From Haplomitrium mnioides (taxonomy: Eukaryota > Marchantiophyta > Haplomitriopsida > Calobryales): DNA of 25,159 nucleotides. The stretch lies in contig JBNGIS010008908.1 in the NCBI GenBank assembly GCA_049999725.1, positions 1-25,159 of the forward strand, read 5' to 3'. This document shows positions 9,539-19,366 of this stretch, in pieces. The translations under genes were made by a program, and so were the position numbers. Positions within the stretch are counted from its first letter, which is position 1; every line of letters starts with the position of its first letter. Below the pieces are notes generated by a model, which worked only from the letters and a program-made list of their open reading frames with translations, searched no databases and was not told the origin of the DNA.

Positions 9539-12279
9539 TTGATTAGTTCCAATGGAATGAAAAGCTTGACAAGAATTAGAAACACCTTGTTTTATCTAGA
9601 TGATATGGTTGATGGGCATTCTTGTAGAATGTTGGTAGATTGTAGAAGATCTGAAAATTTCATGTCATTACATTTTGCAAAGAAAGTCAAAGCTACAACT
9701 TTGCTTATCAAGAGAAGTTTTGTGGCTATGGCCGATGGCCAAAAACATGAGGTATTCCACTCACACAAGCTCTTTCTTCTAAGGATTGGCAAAGAGTATG
9801 AGGAATCTATGGATTTTGTTATTGCACCTATATAGTATGACATTATTTTGGGCTTACCTTGGCTTGAAGACCGTTCTGCTCAAGTTGATTGTGCAAAATG
9901 AAACATTCAAGTTACTTTTAAAGGAAAGGAATTTCTTTTGGGGTGTTCGGCACTGTTGGTGAAGAGGCCCAAATCAACTCATCATAATGCTTTAATGGAG
10001 AAAGAGTTGCATGTTTTTGCTATATGGATCAAGCCTATCATAGACTTGAATAAGGAGGGAGGGAAATTTGTACCAACCTCAATAATTGATGATATTTTGA
10101 AGGAGTTTTCAAATGTGTTTCCAATTGGTTTGCCAAAAGAGTTGTCAGTGGATCGTGGAATGCCTTTTCCAATTGAGTTGATATTAGGAAGTGCTCTGTA
10201 TAATTGGCATATATACCGGTTATCGTCACAAGAGTTGGAAGAGCTTCGCAAGACCTTGGCATATCTTCTTGAGAAGGATTTCATTTAGCATAGTACTTCA
10301 CCATTATTCTTTGTACCAAAGAAAGATGGTGGATTTCATGTTTGTACTGATTATCGCGGTTTGAACAAGCAAACCGTAGAGAATGCCTATCCCTTACTGT
10401 ATATTGATGATTTGTTGGATCAATTTAGTGGTGTGCGGTAATTTTCTAGGTTGGATCTTCAAAGTGGTTATTGGAAAATTCCTATCAAGCTAAGTGATGT
10501 GCCGAAGACAACTTTTTGCATGAAGTATGGATATTTTGAGTGGAAGGTCCTTATATTTGGTCTCACTAATGCTCCGGCTATATTCATGGATCAAATGCAT
10601 CAAAATTTTGATGGGTTATTGGATAAGTCAGTTTTGGTATTCTTGAATAACATTCTTATTTTTAGCAAAACTAAAGCTGAACATCGCAATCATCTAAAAG
10701 AAGTTTTGCAAAGATTGCGCAATTGGAAGTTTTATTGCAAGAAATCCAAGTGCAAACTTTGAAAGTAAGAGGTTACTTACCTAGCGTACAAAGTGTATGC
10801 AGATGGTATAAAGCTGGAAAAAGAGAAAATCAAGGCTATTACTGATTAGCCAACACCAAAGCAAGCAAAGGATATTAGAGCCTTCAATGGATTGACAAGC
10901 TTCTATCAACAATTCATCCATTATTACACACATATTGTTGCATCACTTACAGATCTGTTAGGCAAAGAGGTCAAGTTTCAATGGACTGCCAAAGAGCAAG
11001 CAACATTTCAACAGCTCAAGGATACAGTCTCTTCCCTTTCTATTCTACAACCATATGATTCAAATGCACATTGTATAGTTGATTTTGATGCTTCTAATTT
11101 TTCTATTGGAGTAGTTTTGCAGCAAGAGTTTGGGGATAGACTTCATCCAATCGCCTTCATGTCACGCAAATTAAATGCGGCAGAAATAAACTATTCTGCA
11201 AGGGATCGAAAGCAATTGGCAATGGTTTATGCTACTAAAGTGTGGAGGCACTATCTTTTAGAAAGACATGTGCTTATCTGCACAAATCAGAAGCCATTGT
11301 TATAATCAATCCATTTGGAAAATATGACAAGTCGCCATTGCCAATGGGAAGATCAATTACAACTCTTTGATATCAAGCTAGAGTACAAGCCTAGAAGGTT
11401 CCACACCATTCTTGATGTACTATCAAAAAGGCCAAATCATTGAGTGAATACAATGGAGGTGAGAAACATTAGTATCTTACATTTAGATGAGGCAACTAGT
11501 GGGAGTTATCATAAAAAACTACAAGATGATGCTTTCTTTAGTCTTGTTCAAGCACGATTGCTCGTCAAGGATTGTGAGCATCATTATTTTTCCATTCGAG
11601 ATGGTGTTCTCTATCGAGGCCATCAAATATATGCTCCACAAGATGATATACTTCGAATGGCTTTTTACAAGAAGCGCATGACCTTCTTATCTTTGAGCAT
11701 CATAGAGTAGATAAAACTACAGAGTTTCTTGAATGCACTTGGTGGTGGCCTAACTTGGCTCAAGATGTTCATGGTTTTGTTTGTTCGTGTGAAAGTTGTC
11801 AATAAAACAAAGCTCCGAATCAAAAACCAAGAAGACTTCTTCAACCATTACCAATTCCTACTGCTCGTTGGGAACATATAAGTTTGGATCTTGTCACTTT
11901 GCTTCCAACTACGTCTCATGGGTTTACTGCTATTGTGGTGTTTGTGGACAAGCTAAGCAAACAAATTCATTTAGCGCCAACAATAAATACAATAGATGCT
12001 CCACAATTAGCTAAATGTTTTACTTTGATACTAATATTTGCCATTATGGAGTGCCCAAGGTGTTAATACCTGATAGGGATCCGCGTTTCACTAGAAATTT
12101 TTGGCAAGAGTTGTTCAAACTTCTAGGAACCAAAATTTTTATGTCTACTGCTTATTATCTGCAAACCGATGGGCAAACGGAGTGTGCTAATCACACTATG
12201 GAGGATATACTTTGCGCTTTTATCAATGTTCATCACACTGATTGGAATAGTTTGTTAGTGAGTGAGTTTGTTTTCCACT
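9539..12279 (+). pseudogene. Gypsy pol remnant (PR-RT-RNase H-IN)
   Basis: Protease near 9620: LVDCRRSENF, where the family has a VDSGATHNF-like site; the Asp remains but the Gly is lost. [22 protein letters not shown] (about 10306-10365), LDLQSGYWKI (10454 on), FGLTNAPAIFMDQM, then FLNNILIFSK in place of Y/FLDDILIFSK, with both catalytic Asp codons now Asn (10646-10651). RNase H: DFDASNFSIGVVLQQ, then YSARDRKQLAMVYA and CTNQKPLL. Integrase: HH...CESC zinc site (about 11698-11800), core Asp in SLDLVTLLP (about 11890), second Asp in DRDPRFT (about 12075) and Glu in DGQTECANHTMED (about 12170-12205), so the DDE triad is recognisable. Nonsense codons include K-stop-NIQV, ITD-stop-PTPK, DFI-stop-HS and PLL-stop-SIH. 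The protein is inactive and 3'-truncated. Confidence 0.93.
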
Positions 12280-12361
12280 TAACATTTATTTGCTTAAAGT
12301 TGCATTGAATTTATTGTAGACTGTGTTTTGTTAAAATGAAATTCAATTATAGTCAAAAACC

Positions 12362-12590
12362 ATGCACGCATGGACAATGTAGTCAATGTACGTAGGGACT
12401 TGAAGTCCTTGAGTGCCTGGACAGAATCTCCATATGAGCATGGACTTCAAAGTCCAATCGCATTTGGATTTTGAAGTCCAAGCATACAGGTACTTTGAAG
12501 TCTAGGTGCGCATGTACTTTGAAGTCCACGCATGCATGGACTCCAAGTCCCTACGCGTAGGGATTGGAATGTCCATGCGCGCATGGACTG
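12362..12590. repeat. 24-bp tandem array of palindromes (AGTCCATGCGCGCATGGACT type)
   Basis: About ten units start near 12362, 12386, 12410, 12432, 12456, 12480, 12504, 12528, 12551 and 12575, nearly all 24 bp apart. The consensus is TTTGAAGTCC plus ATGCGCGCAT plus GGAC. The last unit is intact: GTCCATGCGCGCATGGAC. Middle units are strongly decayed, while CTACGCGTAG is a variant palindrome. The array differs from the 25/37-bp arrays in spacer sequence (TTTGAAGTCC), so it is a distinct subfamily. It lies between the truncated gypsy end and the methyltransferase exon, possibly inside a former intron. Confidence 0.85.
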
Positions 12591-12703
12591 TAAAGTCAAT
12601 CTTAGTTTAACCACCATGGTCTTTGCTCAAAGTGTCTTCCTCTCCTAAGTGAAAATGTTTTTTATTTTCTCCTCTAATGTTTTTCCATTTTTGCTATGTG
12701 TAG

Positions 12704-13980
12704 GTAGAAAAAATGTTTAAACGACAGCTGGCCAAGAAATTGATGGCAGTTGCAAAAGAGAGAACAAGATTGAGGGTCGAAGAAGCCCTATATGATCAAG
12801 ACCATCCCTTTATACTTGTTTCCTACCTCCGTGCTTTTCTACTTCATTGCCAGAAAGCTAGAGAGTAGAAATCAAGGTAACAAAATGATGTTGCTACATT
12901 CCAACTGATGGAGTTCAGAGGGATGAACACAAGGACTTACTGTCCTTTGTAGATAGACTCAACGTAGCATATTACCAAGTCCACGGGGAGTCCAATGCTC
13001 GTCAATTGAAAGAATTTGTGAAACCTAGAAGTTTCACTTTGGCCATTGTAGATGCTCATTACGGTTACAACCTTAAGAAATGCAAGCACAATGATTCTAA
13101 ACATGTTTCTAGAGACGACATTTTGATATGGTTTCCTTTTTTGTGGCAGTCACCACTTTGGATTTTTGGTCTTTTTCTATAATATTAACATTCTTTGCAA
13201 CAATTTGACATCGTTGAGGATGCTCTTCAAGAGGTTTATTATGCCATCAACCATGACATCTGGTGAGTTCTTTTTTGATTTTTTGGTTTTCTAGTTTTCG
13301 TACATTTTGTTTCAAGTGTCTGATTTGTTTGTTTTGTTTTCTACAAGGACAAAAAGCAATATTCATCATTCCGGTGGTCCAAGAATTGCTCACACCCACG
13401 AGTATTAGATTGTAGGCTACTAGACAAAGGAGGGAAAAAGGAGCATGAGGCTCTTCAATTTGCAGCCTACTGATGCGAGTGGTCATCAACGACAAATTAT
13501 GCGTAGTGTGTTTAATTGTCCTACGGTATCGACAAAACTAAAACATCTAAGAGATGATGCTCATGTGAATGTTTATCAAAAGCCCCAAACTCTTTACATT
13601 TTTTTTTATTGACCAACTATCAACAAAGCAAGATTGGATCTTAGATCTTTGCTTTGGGTCCAACACATGCCTTGTTTGTGCTTTGAAGCTAATGCAAAAT
13701 TGCATTGTTGTGGAATATGATTGACATCAGTCTATGTACATTCCTCAGAGAGTTTTGACAATGGCTTCTTTGCTGTCCGACATGACAGATAGTGTATGCC
13801 TACCACAAGAAACCTATTCCTTCAACTATTACAGGTGCAACTAGTGATTCTGTTGCCATTTTTGGGACTTGAAAGTCTCGGATGGACTCTCTTACGGCTG
13901 CAGATGCTAAAGCTTCTCAGCCAATTGATTTAGATAAGACAATTCCTCTTGAAGAGGATAGAGTTGTTTTATTAGAGTGA
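12704..13980 (+). pseudogene. Beta-class DNA amino-methyltransferase (N4C/N6A type) pseudogene, copy 1
   Basis: Motif order IV then I is that of beta-class amino-methyltransferases. After an acceptor-like TGTGTAG at 12703, the sequence VEKMFKRQLAKKL opens the exon. Later RSFTLAIVDAHYGYN holds motif IV, DAHYG for the usual DPPYG (13051-13065). FDIVEDALQEVYYAINHDI precedes an 85-bp GT-AG intron (13263-13347). Then follow GGPRIAHTHEY (13375-13407, HEY motif), VNVYQKP (about 13567-13587, the 'HPxQKP' position) and motif I DWILDLCFGSNT (13632 on) with NCIVVEYD, the motif II acidic region. QSMYIPQRVLTMAS follows, and the frame ends at TGA 13978-13980. Several Trp positions are now stops (KARE-stop, HEY-stop, VGY-stop). 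Copy 2 keeps LDLCSGLGTS, supporting the assignment. Substrate and target site are unknown. It is non-functional as it stands. Confidence 0.75.
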
Positions 13981-14260
13981 TGTAATTTCTGTACATAATA
14001 AAGTATTTTCTATACAAAATTTAATTTGATTAAGTTTCCATCTTGCTGCACTCCCAATCCAATTTAAGTGTTCATCACAATTCAATTTGATTTGCAAAAT
14101 GGTTTTTGAACAAAATGTGTTGATTTTTATTTAAATTAGCAATGAAGTCTATGTTGGCATGGAAGTTCACTTTCTTTTTTCATTTTTTGTTTCTTTTTAG
14201 ATAGCCTTCTCCATGCCTTGCTTCTAATTATTCAGTAGTCCGTTCCCGCTTTAGTTGTCC
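13981..14260 (+). repeat. 3' spacer shared with methyltransferase copy 2
   Basis: AT-rich sequence immediately after the methyltransferase stop. ATAATAAAGTATTTT, then CTTGCTGCACTCCCAATC and CACAATTCAATTTG align with inverted counterparts near 19160-19360 (TTAATAAAGTATTTT, CTTGTTGCACTCTCAATC, TACAATTCAATTTG). AATAAA at the start may be an old polyadenylation signal. This shows that duplication extended beyond the gene. Confidence 0.7.
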
Positions 14261-14829
14261 ATACGCGTATGGGCTTCAATTTTTTACGCTCAAGTTAGCT
14301 ATAGTTCTTCTTGAATGCAAGGATCTTTCCTACAATGCGTGCATGGATCTTTCCTACAATGTGTGCCTGTACTTGGGCCTCAGATGTCCATGCGCGCATA
14401 GGCTTGAGTAGTCTTATCACAATTTTGCATTAACAACCCTCTTGCGCCAACACTTTAGGGTTCTACATTAAAACACTTTTGATAAAATTTGAATGTTTTT
14501 ATAAATTTTGCAATCATTGTTAGTTTTCAAAATGTTTAACAACAAATGTCATGTTTTGTCTACATATATTTTGTTTGGCGATGCTCATGCTTTTGAAAGA
14601 TGAAATTATGAAAGCAATGTTTTTAAAATACTCATAAGAATATTTGTTTTTAATGCATTGTGCACTCAAAGGTAGCCATTTTGATATATAAAATTAAATT
14701 TGTTTTGCAAATGAATATTACTAGCATCAAATTCATGATTTTGCATACTAAAATTTTGAAATTGGTTTTTGCAAATGCCAATTGAAACATGAACTTAGTA
14801 GTGGTTCATAGTCCAAAGTAGTAGTTGTT
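14261..14829 (+). repeat. Repeat block B: palindrome units, AT-rich flank and shared terminus
   Basis: Palindrome units ATACGCGTAT (14261), ATGCGTGCAT (14335), ATGTGTGCCT (14359, 24 bp on) and ATGCGCGCAT (14390) are followed by an AT-rich flank homologous to block A (inverted) and block C. It ends AGTAGTGGTTCATAGTCCAAAGTAGTAGTTGTT-like at 14797-14829. Block C, inverted, reads AGTAGCGGTT, then TTCAAAGTAGTGGTT, with the same two-copy layout. Similarity stops at 14829, where the minisatellite begins. Confidence 0.7.
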
Positions 14830-15240
14830 GATGGCATATTTACCTCTCAATACTATTGAGTGAAGTGTAATGTAGTTAGATGGTACAGAGGTTCTAAGTG
14901 TGATGGCATATTTACCTCTCATCACTATTAAATAGGTGGTACTCTGAATCTAATGCTATTGAGTGAAATCTAAGAACTCATGTAGTAGTGAGGCTGTAAG
15001 CGTGATGATATATTTACCTCCCATCACTATCGAGTGAAATCTAAAGTATTGTAGTGGTAGTAAGGTTCTTAGACTATTGAGTGAAATCTAAGGTGGTAGT
15101 GAAGCTCTATGCATTATGGCATATTTTCCTCGTATCAATTAGTGAAATCTGAGGTAGTGAGGTGGTATTGAGGTTCTAATAGTATGGAGTGAAATCTTAG
15201 GTACTAGGTGGTACAAAGGTTCCAATACTATTGAGTTGTT
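14829..15240 (+). repeat. Minisatellite-like imperfect tandem repeats
   Basis: TGATGGCATATTTACCTCTC starts at 14829 and 14901. Diverged copies start at 15003 (TGATGATATATTTACCTCCC) and about 15113 (TTATGGCATATTTTCCTCGT). Between them ACTATTGAGTGAAATCTAAG and GGTAGTGAGGTTCTAA recur at variable spacing, so the unit is about 70-110 bp and composite. No coding potential is seen. The array abuts the terminus of block B exactly. Confidence 0.75.
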
Positions 15241-16026
15241 GTAACTCAAGCAAGATGTAACTCATGTCTTCATGTAACTATGGTTAGTTATAAGCACTCC
15301 TTTTGAGGGGGAAAAAAATACTTGTAGTATTATTTTTTATATTGATCTATCAAAGGAAGTTATAAAAACACATTTTATAGAACTAAGAATTAGATAAATT
15401 TCACACGCTATCACCATGTAATAATGTCTTAAATGTTGACGTTTGTGAGAATGTTGAGAACAATATATTTTTTCTATAAAAAAAGAAAACTTTTGGGAAA
15501 ACATAATACTTTGATACGGGAGTAGTTGGTTTTTGGGATAAACTTCAAAAGGTTGAAGATTGAAGGTGACAGTATATCCTTGTAACGTTTTAAGAATATC
15601 AAGAGGATCTACAGTTTCATTGCACTACTTTGGAGGGGATTTCATCCATCAATTTTATTTACATACTACAAGCTATGTTGTATTTACATACTACAAGCTA
15701 TGTTATATCTACTTCTCGAGATTTCTTCTACTTCATTCCTACACTATAACAGAAAAGAAAGCAATCCTTCTTAGCAGTTTACAAATCTAACAAATCTATT
15801 TAATAGTCTACCTAAAAGCACTAAGCCACTTTAATATTTCCAAGAATCAAAGAAATTATAGAAATCATTCCTATGAACTCAAGATCTCATTCTGTTCAAA
15901 AATTTTGAACCTGCAAGAGAGACCAGAACAATTGCATTAGTAATAATTTTGATTTTGCAAATTTTCTCTCTTTTAAACTAAGAAATTTTCAACAATAATA
16001 AGAGTAAACAATCATAATATACAACT
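15241..16026. other. AT-rich gap, possibly the 5' part of the copia element
   Basis: No LTR pair or primer binding site was recognised. A perfect or near-perfect 25-bp tandem duplication, TTTACATACTACAAGCTATG plus five bases, occurs at 15658 and 15683. A 76-codon frame at 15560-15790 merely reads through it. If the copia element was complete, its LTR and gag should lie here; I cannot identify them. Confidence 0.4.
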
Positions 16027-18330
16027 TTGACATATGGAGTTCATTTACGCCACAACAGAGATTCACTAATCTTTCAGAATTTATTTCCTTTTGCAAAATT
16101 TTTTGAAGAAATTCAAAATTTTCATACATATATAATGCCAAAATCCCATACTACCTATCATGAGACCTCACCTTCTATGGAAGACACAATAAACTATATT
16201 GTGGACAGTAGAACATCACATACTATTCTGAGAAGCAAAAGATGTTTCAAGCATATTATATCTTCAGCATGTACAATCACCACAATCATAAGTTAGGAGC
16301 AAATCAAAGAAGGATATGGTCCTGCAATTGTCATATTCCCTCAAGATACAATCTTTGAGATACTAGCTGCCATACATGCACCTACAACAACCAAAAACCT
16401 TATTAGTTTTTGGGACATACGAGTTAATAAACTATATATTCATACTTGTAATCAAAATGACAAAGAAGTCTTGAGACCGATAAAGATAAAATGTGAGTCA
16501 AAGAGATATTGTATTCCCAACCACCAGGTCTATATGTTATGACCATACATGTATACTTTGTTCAATATACTAAAGGATTCAATAGGAATACTCCCTATAG
16601 TTTGTTCCTCATTATTGAAATAACCTTGCATGGCATGCTCTCAAGGCAAGTTCTCAACTCTTCCTGCCATCAATATAACAGTACATAACATCCCTAAGTT
16701 TTTAAAGAAGCTTAATGTAGATGTTTGTCGTCCTATTCAACCACCAAGTGGACCATTTAAACTTTTCTTGGTCATAATAGACTCATCAACCAAATGGTCA
16801 CAAGTATCACTCTTATCAGCTAGAAACCTAGTATTTTTGAGAATTTTAGTTAATATATTGAAACTACAAATGCAGTTTGTAGAAAATTCAATTAAGGTTC
16901 TCAGAGTTGATGGCAGAGGAGAATTTACCTCAAAAACTTTTAATGACTTCTATACAGTCTCTTGAATAGAAGCCCAATACTCTGCACCATATGTACATTT
17001 CTAAAATAGAATAGCCGAATTTGTTATTAAGTGACTACAAACAATTGCTTGCTCTTTGTTGATGTATTCGAGATTACCCTCCACAGAATGGGGTCATGCA
17101 ATTTTACATGCAACTTCCTTACTCAAATAAAGATCTTCATCTTTTAATGCCCTATCTTCTTACCATTTAACACTAGAAATGCTTCCAAAAATTTCCCATC
17201 TAAGAACTTGTGGATGTCAAGTCCTAGTACTAGTGTTGGGTCCCAAATGCACTAAGATGAGCTCACAACATCAAGTAGGCATCTATATTGGATTTGACAG
17301 TCAATTAATCATCAAGTTCTTAGAACCTTCAATTGGGGATGTATATAAAACACAATTTCAGGAATGTCACTTTTATGAGGATGTACAAATGAGTTTAGGC
17401 TCTGAAGTACATCATGAAAACAAGGGTGTTTTTAGTTTATTATAGCACACAAATGCCACATTCCTCAATGATCCCCACACCCAATTGCCAGAATAAGAAG
17501 TCCAACGTATTTTACATTTACATCAGATATTGGACAAATTGCTAGATATTTTTAGTATTGTAGCAACAATAAGAAGATCACATAATGAGGCTACCAATGC
17601 TCTTGCAATAGTCAACCTCACTAAGGCCATTACATCCAATGCCCCATCTAAAGCCAAAAGAGGACGACCTTTCAACTCTAAAGAATTTTTTCTAAGATAG
17701 AGGAAGAATCCTACACCAAACTCTAAACCACGTACAAAACAACCCTCGAATGCGCAAGAAACAAACCTTCATATTGAAAATTAAGAAATATCAATATAAT
17801 ATATGCATACCGACAAAATCTGGTCAAGAGAAACTATTGTAATTGATGGCTAGTTTGCATATATGATATCATATGAGATCATTTATGATTTTCTTGACCC
17901 TCTCACAGTTCTTGAAGCACAAAATTGCCATAACTAGCCACTGTGGGAGATAGCATTCAATTCAGAACTAGATTCTTTGATCAAGAAAAAAGTGTTCGGC
18001 CTAGTTATATCTATTCTTCCTTATACAAATTTTATAAGATACAAGTTTATCTTTGTAAAGAAAAGGAATGATGAAGGAAAGACAAGACGGTGTAAAGCTC
18101 GCTTGGTTGCAAAAAGGCATACACAACTCTATGGTCAAGATTATGACTTGACATATTCACCAGTAATAGATGCAATCACATATCGGTACATGATAGCTTT
18201 TGCTATGCATCATAATTTGACAATGCCTCTAATGGATGTGGTTACTGCATATTTATATGGTATAAGAACAACCAGAATTTAAATGAAGACCCTCCATAAA
18301 CTACCTCAACAGAGAAACCTTTCATACTAA
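16027..18330 (+). mobile_element. Ty1/copia retrotransposon pol remnant, truncated at both ends
   Basis: Integrase precedes RT, the Ty1/copia order. All of it reads in one frame with about fifteen nonsense codons and no frameshift I can detect. Protease: NYIVDSRTSHTIL (Asp at 16204; DSG is now DSR). Integrase core: LNVDVCRPIQPPSGPFKLFL (about 16708 on), IKVLRVDGRGEF (about 16890), then the PYVHF-stop-NRIAE position for the third acid, and LRTCGCQVLVL...GIYIGFD (about 17200-17300). RT: ELDSLIKKKVFGLV, KARLVAKRHTQ, YSPVIDAITYRYMIAFA and LMDVVTAYLYG, containing the first catalytic Asp. Similarity ends near 18330, before the YVDD box, RNase H and 3' LTR. Confidence 0.92.
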
Positions 18331-18372
18331 AGAAGAGCATGCATAGAAAATTGATCCAGAATTATTGTATGA

Positions 18373-19170
18373 TTAAAAAATAACCACTACTTTGAATTAG
18401 TAACCGCTACTGAGTTCTTGTTTCGCTATTGAATTACTGACTTGGTAGTCGAAAATATTATTTTTTGTGATTTAGTATTGAAAAACATCAATTTTACGTT
18501 TGTGATCTTTCTTTGTAAAGAAAATCGTTTTTTTTAATACAAATTACGTATTTTATATTGAGACTATATCTTTAAAATTTCTTTATTTTTAAAGAAATAA
18601 ATAGAAAACAATCATTTTGGTTATTGAAATATTCTATTAAAGCCTCACACTATTGTGAAACACTAAATTCATCAAAAACTAAATTAAACATATATCTTTT
18701 TATGAAAAACAATTATATGCAAACGTGTATGTCTAGTCGGGTACGGACTTTGAGTGTTATAGCTGTTAAATCCTATACAAACATAGACTCCAAACTAGAA
18801 CCCTAAAGCCTATGCATGCATGGGCTCCGAACAAGAATTCTAAACCCTATGTGTGCTTAGACTCCAAACAAGAACAATAAAGCTATGCACACATAGACTT
18901 TGAACTAGAACTCTATAACCTAGCTGCACCAAGACTCTAAACAAGAACCCTAAAGCCTATGCACACATAGAATTTGAACGAGAACCCTTTGGTTTATGCG
19001 TGCATGGACTCTCAATAAGAACCTTAAAGCTCATGCGTGCATAGACTCCGAACCAGAACTAGAAAGCTTATATGCGTATAAACTCTAAACAAGAACGTAA
19101 AGCCTAAGCAGCCAAAGATTGCAAGAGTTCATGTGCGCTTGGACTCCAAGCCCATGTGCGCTTGGACTCC
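18373..19170 (-). repeat. Repeat block C: 37-bp palindrome array, AT-rich flank and terminus (inverted)
   Basis: Minus orientation relative to B and D. The terminus is AACCACTACTTTGAA (18382-18396) with a second AACCGCTACT at 18402. The AT-rich flank covers about 18420-18760. Array units start at 18775, 18812, 18849, 18885, 18922, 18959, 18996, 19033, 19070, 19106, 19131 and 19154. Most steps are 37 or 36 bp, falling to 25 and 23 bp at the end. The 37-bp unit is the 25-bp unit plus about 12 bp (AACAAGAACCCT), so both periods belong to one family. Core variants again are transitions of ATGCGCGCAT. Confidence 0.82.
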
Positions 19171-19366
19171 AAACCATTCTTAAATTATCAATTGACTCCA
19201 AACCATTTTTATACTAGCAATTGGCTCCAAACCATTCTTAAGCGCACCAAATTGAATTGTATGAAAAGACTTGAAATAGATTGAGAGTGCAACAAGTTGA
19301 AACTTTGGCAAATAAAACTTTGTAAAAAAATACTTTATTAATAAAATAGTATGTTCAAATAGATGA
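19171..19366 (-). repeat. 3' spacer shared with methyltransferase copy 1
   Basis: Inverted homologue of 13981-14260, with the same order of AATAAAGTATTTT, a TTGCACTC-like segment and CAATTCAATTTG. It also contains three local direct repeats of GACTCCAAACCATTYTTA-like sequence (about 19162-19240), absent from copy 1. Confidence 0.65.

Larger units (their letters stand above)
8205..12279 (+). mobile_element. Ty3/gypsy LTR retrotransposon, 3'-truncated
   Basis: Order is 5' LTR, PBS, gag with zinc knuckle, protease, reverse transcriptase, RNase H, integrase, which is the Ty3/gypsy order with integrase last. Similarity stops inside the integrase C-terminal half after SEFVFH (near 12279). No 3' LTR, polypurine tract or chromodomain is present downstream. 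Gag (frame of 8802-9512) and the protease-to-early-integrase part (frame of 9539-11710) lie in different frames; integrase then shifts twice more. Many nonsense codons make it non-functional. It sits between the broken frame at 7859-8204 and the methyltransferase pseudogene. Confidence 0.93.

Noticed and set aside
12280-12700. 3' LTR or chromodomain of the gypsy element
   Set aside because: Nothing matches the 5' LTR at 8205-8587, and the sequence changes to AT-rich DNA and the 24-bp array.
15560-15790. 76-codon frame upstream of the copia remnant
   Set aside because: Peptide is a read-through of a 25-bp tandem duplication and shows no gag similarity.
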